A stretch of 64,000 nt of DNA from Linnemannia schmuckeri (taxonomy: Eukaryota > Mortierellomycota > Mortierellomycetes > Mortierellales > Mortierellaceae). The notes under the pieces are model-generated. The model was given only the letters and a program-made list of their open reading frames with translations, did no database searches and was not told the DNA's origin. This document shows positions 19,300 through 29,103 of the stretch, one piece after another. A program made the translations under genes and the position numbers. Each line of letters starts with the position of its first letter. The stretch's first letter is position 1. Location: the NCBI GenBank assembly GCA_029449235.1, contig JANATG010000018.1, forward strand, positions 1-64,000. Reading direction: 5' to 3'.

Positions 19300-20218
19300 A
19301 CTGAGAAGTATGGGGTCTGTAATCAACGAGAAGAAAGAGTTGTTTCTTTATTTTACACCACTGAGTGGTATTTAACCACGATTGTAACAAATGATCACGG
19401 AGGTGATAATAAATAACAGAAGTGGTAATTATTACGGAGGTGATGATTAACCACGAAGGTGAATACACTTCTTCATTAAATAAAAAGACGGGGTAAAATG
19501 AAAATAAAAACCCCGTACCACAACACTACGAGAACTTTGATTCGAAAAAAGCCATCTCGCTGTACTACCAGAGAATCAACAAAAAGAACCCACATGTTAT
19601 TGCTACGCATGTAAAGAGGTTTGAAAACAAAAAAGAAAGAGTTGCCAAAATGGCACAGATAGAAAGCTCCAGTCCCGTCACTCGCAAAAGAAAGAGGTCT
19701 GAGAAGCTCTAACAAATTCTATTTAACAACCACTCTACAAAGAGATGGGAGCAAAGACGAGGTTTTTTGCACGCGTGCCGCAACTAGAGCATGACGTTTT
19801 TCACCTTGCAATAACAAACCCATATTGAATTGAGGTTTAAATGAGGTTTTTATTTTTTCCTCAGAACTACAACTAGAAAAGGTTATTTTTTCCTTTCCTT
19901 ACAAATCACCAAGGTTTTTCATTTTTTTTACCTTACACTACCAATTGCCCACTACGCTCTCTCTCATGGTCTAAAAAACTTAGCGGGGAGCTGTGTTGCG
20001 GTATGGGGTTTTTATTTTCATTTTACCCCGTCTTTCTATTAACGAAGAAGTGTATTCACCTCCGTAGTTAATCATCACCTCCGTGATAATTACCACTTCT
20101 GTTATTTATTATCACCTCCGCGATCATTTGTCACAATCGTGGTTAAATACCACTCAGTGGTGTAAAATAAAGAAACAACTCTTTCTTCTCATTGACTACA
20201 GACCCCATACTTCTCAGT
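19300..20218. mobile_element. 919-bp non-autonomous element with about 220-bp TIRs, class unassigned
   Basis: It begins ACTGAGAAGTATGGGGTCTGTA and ends with the reverse complement. The two arms (about 19300-19520 and 19997-20218) match closely and contain repeated AGGTGATAAT/ACCACTTCTG-type segments. Flanks share only CCT, a possible 3-bp duplication. The interior has no transposase. A plus-strand frame at about 19505-19711 reads HYENFDSKKAISLYYQ, then a Lys/Arg-rich end KRKRSEKL and a stop; it could be the C-terminal exon of a lost gene. The flanks come from different regions of a chromovirus, so rearrangement accompanied or preceded the insertion. Confidence 0.72.
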
Positions 20219-20369
20219 CCTCTTTCAGACCGACGAGCATGGAGTATCACGCCCCGTCGCCTTCACCTCCCGCAAACTTAACTCGGCCGAGCGCAACTAC
20301 CCAACCCATGAGCAGGAATTACATGCTGTTGTCCACGCGCTCAAGACCTGGAGATTCTACTTGGATAGC
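20219..20369 (+). pseudogene. Chromovirus fragment: RNase H
   Basis: The frame encodes LFQTDEHGVSRPVAFTSRK and then AERNYPTHEQELHAVVHAL, the N-terminal part of a Ty3 RNase H, clearly related to but distinct from family A. It is cut on the left by the TIR element and on the right by the family C LTR at 20370. Confidence 0.75.
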
Positions 20370-20630
20370 TGTAACAGAATCGTAGATTGCCTCCTGCTTT
20401 TGGCAGCCTTGTTCCTTAATTACCTTGTTAATATCTTGTGTGTCTGTCTTATACACATTACTCCTGCTTACTATTGCTTCGCCCTCATTCCTCATAGACA
20501 TATAAATACCCTCTTCCTTCTGTATAATAAACCTCATTCCTTCTTGCCCTTTCCTCTTGTCCCTACATCCCCTTGTCTCTTTCCCTTGTTATTACCCTTG
20601 CCTCTTGTCCCTTGCTCTGCTCCTATTACA
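20370..20630 (+). repeat. LTR of Ty3 family C, left copy
   Basis: A 261-bp LTR from TGTAACAGAATCG to CTCCTATTACA, followed at 20631 by the primer binding site TGGTAGCAAAG. TATAAATA at about 20501 is a likely TATA box. Confidence 0.82.
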
Positions 20631-20776
20631 TGGTAGCAAAGATAACTTCAATCCCCTCCTCTGTTGTATTCTTGCCCTTCTCTTGTTCTTTCTTCTTTCT
20701 GGCACACTCTCTTCCCCTTCTTGACTCTGCTTTTAAAGTTTGAATTTTTTTATTTTCCTCCCCCGACCCCCACCTC

Positions 20777-21405
20777 ATGTCGGATACACTTGACTCCCTT
20801 TTTGAAGGCATCTCAGTCGAAAGACAAATTGCTATTCGTCAATTCTTTGAGGCCATGCCAGTTGCTACGTCCACCCCCGCACCAGCGTCTGCCCCAGTCG
20901 AACCCACCGAACGAGAACTTGAGGCCGACCGCCGTGATCTTGCTCGCACCCTGGCCCAAGTCCTCAAGCCCCAGCGACCTGCCCCCTACTCTGGCGCGAT
21001 TGATGCTGATGCATGCATCAACTTCATTGACAACCAAAAGGAGTATTATACAGTTGTTAAACTGGGCTTGGCTGAATGGGTTCAGTATACCGCCCTTAAC
21101 CTAATTGATGATGCCAAATCATGGTGGTGCTCCTCTGGCCTGACTATCCACACTCCCTGGAACGACTTCGAGACCGATTTCCTCACTTTCCACACTCCTC
21201 CCAATGCTGTCGCTGCTGCCCGTGAGGCTCTTGAGTCACTCCAACAGGGCAAACGATCGGTAGCTCTTTACACTCATGAATTTCGTCGTCTACTCCACCG
21301 TGTTCCTACCCTCGACAAAGGTACCGCTCTACATTGGTATATCAAGGGTCTTGAGCATGATACCAGTAAAGAGGTCAAGCTGCGACAGTGTGCCACCTTG
21401 GAATC
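20777..21405 (+). pseudogene. Gag fragment of family C, left copy
   Basis: The ATG at 20777 (context CCTCATGTCG) starts a Gag N-terminus of 209 codons with a Pro/Ala linker and the Ty3 Gag domain (KSWWCSSGLTIHTPW, FETDFLTFHTPP, LYTHEFRRLLHRVP). At 21405 it runs into the palindrome spacer and then reads the inverted copy antisense, so the zinc knuckle and pol are missing. Confidence 0.8.
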
Positions 21406-22137
21406 ATGGAGATTGTCGATATCTATAGCATTAGTATCGTGCTTGGGCGCAATGGTGGGGCCGTTAGAATAGAGGATCGAATGAATCAAGCTGGCTTGGG
21501 TGATGGCAGATTCCAAGGTGGTACACTGTCGCAGCTTGACCTCTTTACTGGTATCATGCTCAAGACCCTTGATATACCAATGTAGAGCGGTACCTTTGTC
21601 GAGGGTAGGAACACGGTGGAGTAGACGACGAAATTCATGAGTGTAAAGAGCTACCGATCGTTTGCCCTGTTGGAGTGACTCAAGAGCCTCACGGGCAGCA
21701 GCGACAGCATTGGGAGGAGTGTGGAAAGTGAGGAAATCGGTCTCGAAGTCGTTCCAGGGAGTGTGGATAGTCAGGCCAGAGGAGCACCACCATGATTTGG
21801 CATCATCAATTAGGTTAAGGGCGGTATACTGAACCCATTCAGCCAAGCCCAGTTTAACAACTGTATAATACTCCTTTTGGTTGTCAATGAAGTTGATGCA
21901 TGCATCAGCATCAATCGCGCCAGAGTAGGGGGCAGGTCGCTGGGGCTTGAGGACTTGGGCCAGGGTGCGAGCAAGATCACGGCGGTCGGCCTCAAGTTCT
22001 CGTTCGGTGGGTTCGACTGGGGCAGACGCTGGTGCGGGGGTGGACGTAGCAACTGGCATGGCCTCAAAGAATTGACGAATAGCAATTTGTCTTTCGACTG
22101 AGATGCCTTCAAAAAGGGAGTCAAGTGTATCCGACAT
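21406..22137 (-). pseudogene. Gag fragment of family C, right (inverted) copy
   Basis: The same Gag read on the minus strand from ATG at 22137. It continues about 34 codons further than the left copy across the spacer (SLIHSILYSNGPTIAPKHDT, then a DAMEIDN-like acidic stretch IDIDNLHDS) before losing homology at the palindrome junction. It lacks the zinc knuckle and pol. Confidence 0.8.
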
Positions 22138-22283
22138 GAGGTGGGGGTCGGGGGAGGAAAATAAAAAAATTCAAACTTTAAAAGCAGAGTCAAGAAGGGG
22201 AAGAGAGTGTGCCAGAAAGAAGAAAGAACAAGAGAAGGGCAAGAATACAACAGAGGAGGGGATTGAAGTTATCTTTGCTACCA

Positions 22284-22544
22284 TGTAATAGGAGCAGAGC
22301 AAGGGACAAGAGGCAAGGGTAATAACAAGGGAAAGAGACAAGGGGATGTAGGGACAAGAGGAAAGGGCAAGAAGGAATGAGGTTTATTATACAGAAGGAA
22401 GAGGGTATTTATATGTCTATGAGGAATGAGGGCGAAGCAATAGTAAGCAGGAGTAATGTGTATAAGACAGACACACAAGATATTAACAAGGTAATTAAGG
22501 AACAAGGCTGCCAAAAGCAGGAGGCAATCTACAATTCTGTTACA
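22284..22544 (-). repeat. LTR of Ty3 family C, right (inverted) copy
   Basis: A 261-bp reverse complement of 20370-20630 with about one difference. It abuts a family B LTR fragment at 22545. Confidence 0.82.
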
Positions 22545-22733
22545 TTTAAAGTCCACCTTAGTTAGTCATTTCTCATCACTCTTATTCACCTCTGACTCTT
22601 CTATAATACTAGACCTAGAAACCTAGTTACTCCCTTGTATATATAGATGTACCATAGTAATAATATCAATCATCACTGCTTCAATCCTCATCTCTTGTCC
22701 CTGCTTTCACTGGTCCTACCTTCTGCTGTTGCA
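22545..22733 (+). repeat. LTR of family B, 5'-truncated copy
   Basis: It matches the family B LTR from TTTAAAGTCC to its TGTTGCA end and lacks the first 14 nt. A few transitions distinguish it from the copy at 247-449. It is followed by Harbinger coding sequence and not by a primer binding site. Confidence 0.82.
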
Positions 22734-22734
22734 T

Positions 22735-24831
22735 CTTTCGCGCAACGTTGCGTTTCAGAAGAACAATAAGAAGCCTCGTCTCGAGCAAATCATCAACGAG
22801 CTCAAGGTGACCCTTTTTCGGCTCGGCGTTGAGGGCGTGCCCATAAACACTGTTGCCTTTACAGTAGGTCAAAAAATTGTTGCAGTGTTTTTACATTTTT
22901 TCTTTTTTCTTATTTTTCAAGATAACTTCTATATCTCGCCTATCCAACCCTTCTAATACTAAAGAAAGCCCATTCATTCAGGAATGCTATAAGAAAAGTC
23001 CCATAGCACTGTGATCATTTGTTGTAGAGAAATGACTAGAAAGATCAAGACTGGTCATTGCAACAATTTTTTGACTAGCCTACTTCAATGTCATAAATAC
23101 TTTGTATACCCTCCTTTTACCTTCAAGACTGCATGGACACGATGTGACGTGGATGCACATATACTAAAGAAAAAATGAAGGGAAACTGCGATGTAGAAAA
23201 TCAACCTGACTATGCAGTGAAATTACATGGAGTTTGTGCGTAATTGCACTTTTTTCAACTTTAAAACATTGCTTCTGCTGCAGGACGCGTCTAATTGACG
23301 ATCTAATCACACATTCTGATAAAGCACTTTTACTCGGGCCTTCAATAAGAAGGAGTAAAAGGATCCAAGCATTCAGACTGAATTGCACAAGATATACCGA
23401 TATTATAGTAAAAATGCCTCTTTTTAACTCTTTTTGCAATTGTGCTTCTGTTATTCTTTGTTCGACCTTAAGACACTTATTAAAGATTGAACTCAGGGTG
23501 CTATATCAGGATGTGTGATTAGATCGTCAATTAGACGCGTCCTGCAGCAGAAGCAATGTTTTAAAGTTGAAAAAAGTGCAATTACGCACAAACTCCATGT
23601 AATTTCACTGCATAGTCAGGTTGATTTTCTACATCGCAGTTTCCCTTCATTTTTTCTTTAGTATATGTGCATCCACGTCACATCGTGTCCATGCAGTCTT
23701 GAAGGTAAAAGGAGGGTATACAAAGTATTTATGACATTGAAGTAGGCTAGTCAAAAAATTGTTGCAATGACCAGTCTTGATCTTTCTAGTCATTTCTCTA
23801 CAACAAATGATCACAGTGCTATGGGACTTTTCTTATAGCATTCCTGAATGAATGGGCTTTCTTTAGTATTAGAAGGGTTGGATAGGCGAGATATAGAAGT
23901 TATCTTGAAAAATAAGAAAAAAGAAAAAATGTAAAAACACTGCAACAATTTTTTGACCTACTGTATCTTTGGAGTAAGCACAGGATCCGTCCACAATTAC
24001 ACCTGGCGCTGTATTAATGCCCTGGAAGCCCTGGCCGACCAATACATCAGGTGGCCGGATGCAGTGGAGAAGGCCAAGATCAAGGGTTATTTTTTGGAGC
24101 ACAAGGGGTTCCCAAACTGTATTGGTGCTGTTGACGGCATCTTTTTTCCTTTTTCTACCGCTCCTACCTGGGAGACCAAAGTCTGGAACAGTCGCAAGTT
24201 TAGGTATGCCATGGGTGTCACCGCAGTCTGCGATCACGTCGGTCGCTTCACCTTTTTTTCTACCGGCTACTTCGGATGTTTCAACGATTCCTACGCCTAC
24301 AAACGGACCCACCTTCATACGCATCCATGGCGATTCTTCCGTGGTCAAGAATACTTGCTGGCGGATGCGGCCTATTCTCTAGCTCATACCATCATGCCCC
24401 GTTTCCGAAACGCTTCAATCGGTTCTCCCAAGGCCAAGTTCAACTTCTACCACGGTCAAGCCCGAGTCAAAATCGAGAACGCGTTTGGCATGCTAAAGCG
24501 CAAATTTCAGTCGCTGAAGAGTCTTCCTGTCATGATCAAGAAGGAGCAACATCTCTACAAGGCTTCAAGTTGGATTTTGGCATGTGTAGTTATTCACAAC
24601 TTTGTTAGAGAGGGGTTGGAGGAGGAGCTTGTGAATGATGATGTTGATGAGGGTGAGAACGAAATCAACGCTGATAGACATGCTGACGATGGATATCCAT
24701 TCGGAGAAGTCGATCAGAACATCAACAACGATAGGGCAATTAGATTAAAGAGAACTAGATTGATAAATTGGGTTTTATACTACCGTCCTTTCATTATGAC
24801 AAGGGCAAGACGACTTTATGGAAATAAATGA
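22735..24831 (+). pseudogene. PIF/Harbinger DDE transposase (HARBI1-like), split and 5'-truncated
   Basis: Coding runs 22735-22861 and resumes at 23966 after a fold-back element. Once one TA is removed the frame is continuous (..NTVAF-IFGVSTGSVHNY..) to TGA 24829-24831. The N-terminal part is a helix-turn-helix (LEQIINELKVTLFRLG, GVSTGSVHNY). The DDE nuclease domain shows first Asp in GAVDGIFF, second in LLADAAYS, and Glu in RVKIENAFGMLKRKF. It would cut element ends and target a 3-bp site. There is no initiator ATG of its own, because the sequence joins an LTR at 22733. The fold-back insertion is the only internal break. Confidence 0.85.
22862..23963. mobile_element. 1.1-kb fold-back element with 453-bp TIRs and TA duplication
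   Basis: It begins CAGTAGGTCAAAAAATTG and ends with the reverse complement, flanked by TA (22860-22861 and 23964-23965), as for Tc1/mariner. The arms 22862-23314 and 23511-23963 are 453 bp and near identical; the 196-bp spacer is A/T-rich and codes for nothing obvious. An inverted internal copy of the terminal motif, TGCAACAATTTTTTGAC, lies at 23059-23075, so the first 214 bp repeat the outer/inner layout seen in the Tc1 TIRs at 8609-8822. It is a non-autonomous Tc1/mariner-type element by inference. Confidence 0.82.
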
Positions 24832-24834
24832 TGG

Positions 24835-26639
24835 TCAGGGAGATGGACTCGCAGTTAAGTGGTAATTGTGGTTGATAGAGGGGACAGGAATACGGCTTGC
24901 CTGCTGTTGCAGGAATCGGCAGGTATCCTGAAAGAGCTTCTCCTTTTGTTCTTGAATCATATCCATTTCCTTTTGCATCTGCACTCTCCACTGCTCCTTC
25001 TCTGCTGCCAATTCTCGATTGTGTTCTTCTCGACGTTGTGCAAGAATCCTGTCCAAGGCTAACTGGCGTTCGTAAACGTGTTGTAGCCATTCTTGTTCCC
25101 GTCTACGCAACTCCCTGTCTTTTTCTGCCAATTCTTGGCTCAGACCAACCAAAAGCCCCACATTTCCTCCTCCTCGCTCTTGCACAATTGCGTTCAGCTT
25201 TTCGCCGATGAGTAAATGTGCCTCCATATCCCTGCCCTTGCCTTTGCTTGCCTTCTTTTTATCCTGCTTCTTCTGTTGGTGAGACAACTTCGCAGGTGCC
25301 GTAGTAGAGTTGGTGGTGCGTGTGTCAACATCTACATGAATACAGTATACAAATAAAGTCAGCAAAGCAATTTACTTCAAACAATAAGATAGCAATACAA
25401 AAGGGAATAAGTTGTGAACATACCGTCATTAGAAGCCTCAAATAATTTCTCTAAATCAAAACCCTCAACCTGAACATGTTCATGACTCGCGTTGCCCTCG
25501 TCGCCCTCGTCGCCTTCGTCGCCCTCGTCCCCCTCATCACTATCACTGTGGTCGCTATTGCTACTTTCGTCACTGTTGTCGAAAACTGGCTGAGGTTCTC
25601 CTGGAATGGTGGTTGTTTGAACCATAGGAGGCGGGTTCACCCTGACGGAACGCAGATATACGTCGTGAAATCGTGTAAACATGGGACATATCTTGCGAAC
25701 TTGTTCCTCCAGTGTGTTCTTCTCGTCATCCCCACCTCCAGTCTTATTCATCAAGTCCCTCGCCCGCCTATATTTCGCCTCGCAAGCAGTTTTGTTGTAC
25801 TTGACGTTGTCTCCTGTCCAAGGTTTCCAACCGTCCTTGCCTCTATCTTCAGAGTTGTCATTAATATATTTGGCAATCTCTTCGCGTAGGTCCTTTACTA
25901 GAGTTCCCGCCGTCGTTCCTGTGGTCTCGAAGCGTTGTAGATTGTCAGTGTTCAACAACCAGTCCAGAAAAGTATTCATTCCGGGTTTTTTCCAGAATTT
26001 CGTATCATCCTCCTTCCCCCCTACTGCTTTCTCCTTGGCCGCCTTCCCCTTGACCGCCTTTCCTCCACGCTCGGTGCGCCTTCTCTTGCTACCGCCGCCT
26101 TCGGTGTCGTTAATGAGTATGGGTTGTAAAGCCGACACTGCACGCTTGCGGCTCGTTCGAAGAGTAGACGACATGTTTGTCGATAGCGCGGTAGTTGTTG
26201 GACCAGCAATGCCCGGTAAAGGTGCAATAGCAAATGGGCGTAGGCTGACGTGCTGTGGTGTTGTTTTCTTCTGTTGCTCTTGTAGTTGTTGCTGAAGGGC
26301 ATTCAGTAGATGTTGTTGTTGCTGCAGCTGTTGTAGATAATGTTGCTGTTGTGGATACTGTTGCTGTTGTGGATACTGTTGCTGTTGTGGATACTGTTGC
26401 TGTTGTGGATACTGTTGCTGTTGTGGATATTGTTGCTGTTGTTGGTACTGTTGCAGATACTGATGCGGGAACGGGTGCACCTGTTGTGAGTGGTGTAAAG
26501 CAATAGGTGGGTGGCGTGCAGCGGTAGATGCTGGTTGATGAGAATAGGTACGATCAGGTGAAGAGAAACTGCGGGTGAAGGAGAGAGAGGAGTTGGAAGG
26601 GTGGGGGAAGAAAGGTATGGTGGATTGCTGCCAGAGCAT
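24835..26639 (-). CDS. SANT/Myb-like partner protein of PIF/Harbinger element
   Basis: Two exons: about 26639-25424 and 25332-24835, with an intron of about 91 bp (GTATGT...ATGTAG). The start is uncertain; ATG 26639 is used because the Gln-rich stretch reads sensibly from it, and ATG 26175 is an alternative. Order: Ser/Pro-rich N-terminus, Gln/Tyr/Pro repeats (YPQQQQ units), basic stretch (GGSKRRRTERGGKAVKGKAA), a trihelix/SANT-like domain (FWKKPGMNTFLDWLL, ACEAKYRRARDLMNKTG), an acidic run of GDE repeats, and a C-terminal coiled coil (AEKDRELRRREQEWLQHVYE). In the family such proteins bind element ends and help the transposase enter the nucleus. Its stop is 3 bp from the stop of the convergent transposase gene. 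Confidence 0.75.
26330..26462. repeat. 18-bp minisatellite coding for YPQQQQ
   Basis: About five direct copies of TGTTGCTGTTGTGGATAC plus degenerate flanking units, lying in frame within the Harbinger partner gene, where the minus strand encodes repeated Gln-rich hexapeptides. It is probably prone to length variation. Confidence 0.85.
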
Positions 26640-26940
26640 GCAACAGTGGCAGCAGAAGATGCTGCTGCGTTGGGGTGCTGTTGGGAAGGAACGTGTGTGT
26701 TTTCCATTTTGCTTGTGTAGAGGGCAGGAAGAGAAGGGACAAGAGGGAAAGAGTGCAATGAAAGGGGTGTGTTTTTTTCTTGCTTTTTTGGTTTTTTTTG
26801 TTTTGTTTCTCCTTGGAGAGGAAATTTTTTTGTGCCTTCCAAAAAATGTTCCATCCATCTGATTGGTAGAGAGACGTTTCTGGCCAAAACGTTCCGCCAA
26901 TGAAATCACAAGAAATATTTAGAAAATATTCCAAGCACAA

Positions 26941-27540
26941 AAATTCCGCCTTTGAATACTCCTCAGAGAGAGAGGAGAAAAAAGTTTGTTAGGTCTTCAC
27001 CTTGGTTCGATTGAGTTGACCTTTACTTTTTTGTTTCACTACGTGTGAGCAAGTATAGAGGTAACATAACAAGAATTTTTTTTTTCTAGACCATGTCCCA
27101 ACCTCCAGCATTCCCTTTACATGAACATTAAGTGGTCGTTGTGTGTTTGTTCTGCGTGGGAAATGGTTGATCAGACAAAGGTAAAAAAAAAAAAAAAAAA
27201 AAAAAGGAGAGCCGAGACCTCTCTATCTCTACAAAGTGGACAGCACGATCCTCTTTGCCATGGAAGGGTAATGTAGCTTTTGAGGATACAAACCCGCCAT
27301 GAAGACTGGTGAAAAAATCCGCAGCGATGAGAATGAGGACGAAGACTACCACACTACATCTTTATTTCCTTCCAAGTTGACAAGAAAAAGCCCTTAACAA
27401 CCTTAACTAGAGTTTTCCACGGTTTTGACAACCCCACATTACCACCTTAGTGACTCATCTTAAGAAAACACCATGGTAACTAATAGCTGTTTTTTCATGT
27501 TTTATTACATGTCACTCTAAAAACACAGTAGCAATAAAAC
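26941..27540. other. Boundary between transposon-rich end and host genes
   Basis: A 600-bp A/T-rich stretch with an A run at about 27183-27205. No convincing coding frame, tRNA or element terminus was found. It probably includes 3' flank of the C2-domain gene. Confidence 0.55.
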
Positions 27541-29103
27541 TCAAGGGAAGCTCCCTCCCAAGGAATAGTTGTATTGCATCAAGGGAGTGACTTGCGCTTG
27601 AGGGGCAGATCCGGATGGTGGTCGAGAAATATTGCCACCTATAGGCTGCATAAGTGGCCTCTGTCCATGCACAGGTGAAGGATGTTGATGTGGCTTTGGA
27701 ACGGGCATGCTATTGGGCATCCCTCCAGGTCCCGGTCGAATACCTCCTGATGGCGGGTATTGCGAAACCGGCTGACGGACAGGCGGGTATGGATGAGTGG
27801 CGTTGGACATAGGAACATGCTGTCCCTGAGGTGAAGATCCTGTATATTGGGTCGATGGCCTAAACGCAGGCGCTCCTGCCGCTAACATTGGATTGAATCC
27901 TGGACCCATTAGTGGCCCACCATAGGGTACATTTCCGTTCGCGTTGCTTACGGGCGGCTGTGAAGGTGGGTACGGGCTGTTCTGTGGGATTGGGTACGGC
28001 CGCGGCATATTACTGTTATTGTCAACATGGACGGGTATTGGTGGTTGTTGCTGATGGAGAGGATATCCGGGTTTTGGCGGGCCAGGAGGACCAGTGGGAA
28101 AAGGAGCATAGGGTCGCCCATAATTATTTCCTGCCGGTGGAACATGTGGTAGAGGGCGAGGAGGGACGAATCCTGATCGCTGCATTGGCGAGTGCTGATG
28201 CGGGCGAAGATGAGCAATTGGTGGAGTCCCTGCGGATACTTGTGGAGGTGGCACCTATGTGCGGATCGAACAACGTTAAAGACGGGGTCTGTTAGTGGGA
28301 CCATCGTCAAGGTTTTTGTGGTTCACTCATTATCCTCGAATAAAAAGTCCCTTTTGCATCAGTTGTTCTTTCTTGCTAGTTTACCACTGCATAAAAGGTC
28401 AATTCGAAATAAATATCGCCTGCAACTACTCCTTTATGCTTGATCGGGAACCATACTATGAACAGATAAAAATGATAGCAGAGAAGAGAGGTCAGTATTT
28501 CTACGGCTGTCCGTCAAAGCCAAAGCCAGGCCCATCCAAATGCCAGGAACATAACGGGCTATCGGGGGATGACTTGCCATCGAGTTCACCCTTATCGATG
28601 ACTTCGTGCAGAAGCAGCGTCCCTTCGCCAATGAGCTCGTTTTTCTTTCCTTCGTCAAAGACCGATACGCCCATGTCGAGTGCTCCCTGAAATACATCCA
28701 GTCGAACCTGCAGAACGACGCACGCACACGCGCACAGGCACATTAACAAAGATTATAAGAAAAAAAAAACGTCAGCGAGAGGTCATGGCTTGTTTGCATT
28801 ATAGTATAGACAATAAAAGAACTGTGGGGGAAGACAGAGGGAAAACAAGGGGAATGAAAAATAAGAAAAGCTGGGCTGGGGTTTGGAAATGTCCATCACT
28901 TTTGTATTTTTTTTTTTTTGGGCATTTACCTCCTGGTCCCATTCTGGTTCAACAGAGGCGATGAGGGATGCCTTGGTGCGCTTCTTCTGACTGCTGAGGG
29001 TGAGTTGGACGTAGGGCGACTGTTTTCCTTTAGATCTGTTGAGGAGTTTGCGTCCTTTGATGGGAATGGCGACCAGGACGCCCAATTTCCGTGGAGTTGC
29101 CAT
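27541..29103 (-). CDS. C2-domain protein with proline-rich C-terminus
   Basis: Four exons: 29103-28930, 28707-28578, 28455-28385 and 28254-27541, giving 362 residues. Residues 1 to about 125 form a C2 domain (LGVLVAIPIKGRKLLNRSKG, SPYVQLTL, WDQEVRLDVF, VSVFDEGKKNELIGEG, GDIYFELTFYA). C2 domains typically bind membrane phospholipid, often with Ca2+. The rest is Pro/Gly/Gln-rich with many PxxP-like motifs able to bind SH3 domains. This layout resembles Inn1/Fic1 cytokinesis proteins, but identity is inference. Exon 2 ends in a GC donor (GATG|GCAAGT); only this choice restores the C-terminal C2 strands. All other introns are GT-AG. Confidence 0.82.

Larger units (their letters stand above)
20370..22544. 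repeat. 2.2-kb inverted duplication of the 5' half of Ty3 family C
   Basis: The left arm 20370-21405 and right arm 21509-22544 are each 1,036 bp and reverse complements, with only about two mismatches seen (one in the LTR, one in gag). The 103-bp spacer (21406-21508) is the continuation of the right-hand (minus strand) gag. Each arm holds an LTR, a primer binding site, a leader and an N-terminal gag. Both family C copies lack pol and a 3' LTR. No target duplication is seen. It could have arisen by template switching during reverse transcription, by fold-back repair, or as an assembly artefact. Confidence 0.85.
22734..26940. mobile_element. PIF/Harbinger element remnant (two genes), 5' end missing
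   Basis: It holds the two genes characteristic of autonomous PIF/Harbinger elements: a DDE transposase (+) and a SANT/Myb-like partner (-), ending tail to tail. The 5' end, including the transposase start and any TIR, is cut off by the LTR fragment at 22733. The right boundary near 26940 is approximate; no TIR pair could be established. Confidence 0.72.

Noticed and set aside
19476..19715. A minus-strand frame inside the 919-bp TIR element
   Set aside because: Phe-rich with no domain; the opposite strand has the more protein-like frame, and neither is a transposase.
26330..26462. Possible CRISPR-like array (regular 18-bp repeats)
   Set aside because: Direct minisatellite without spacers, in frame in a Gln-rich protein of a eukaryote.
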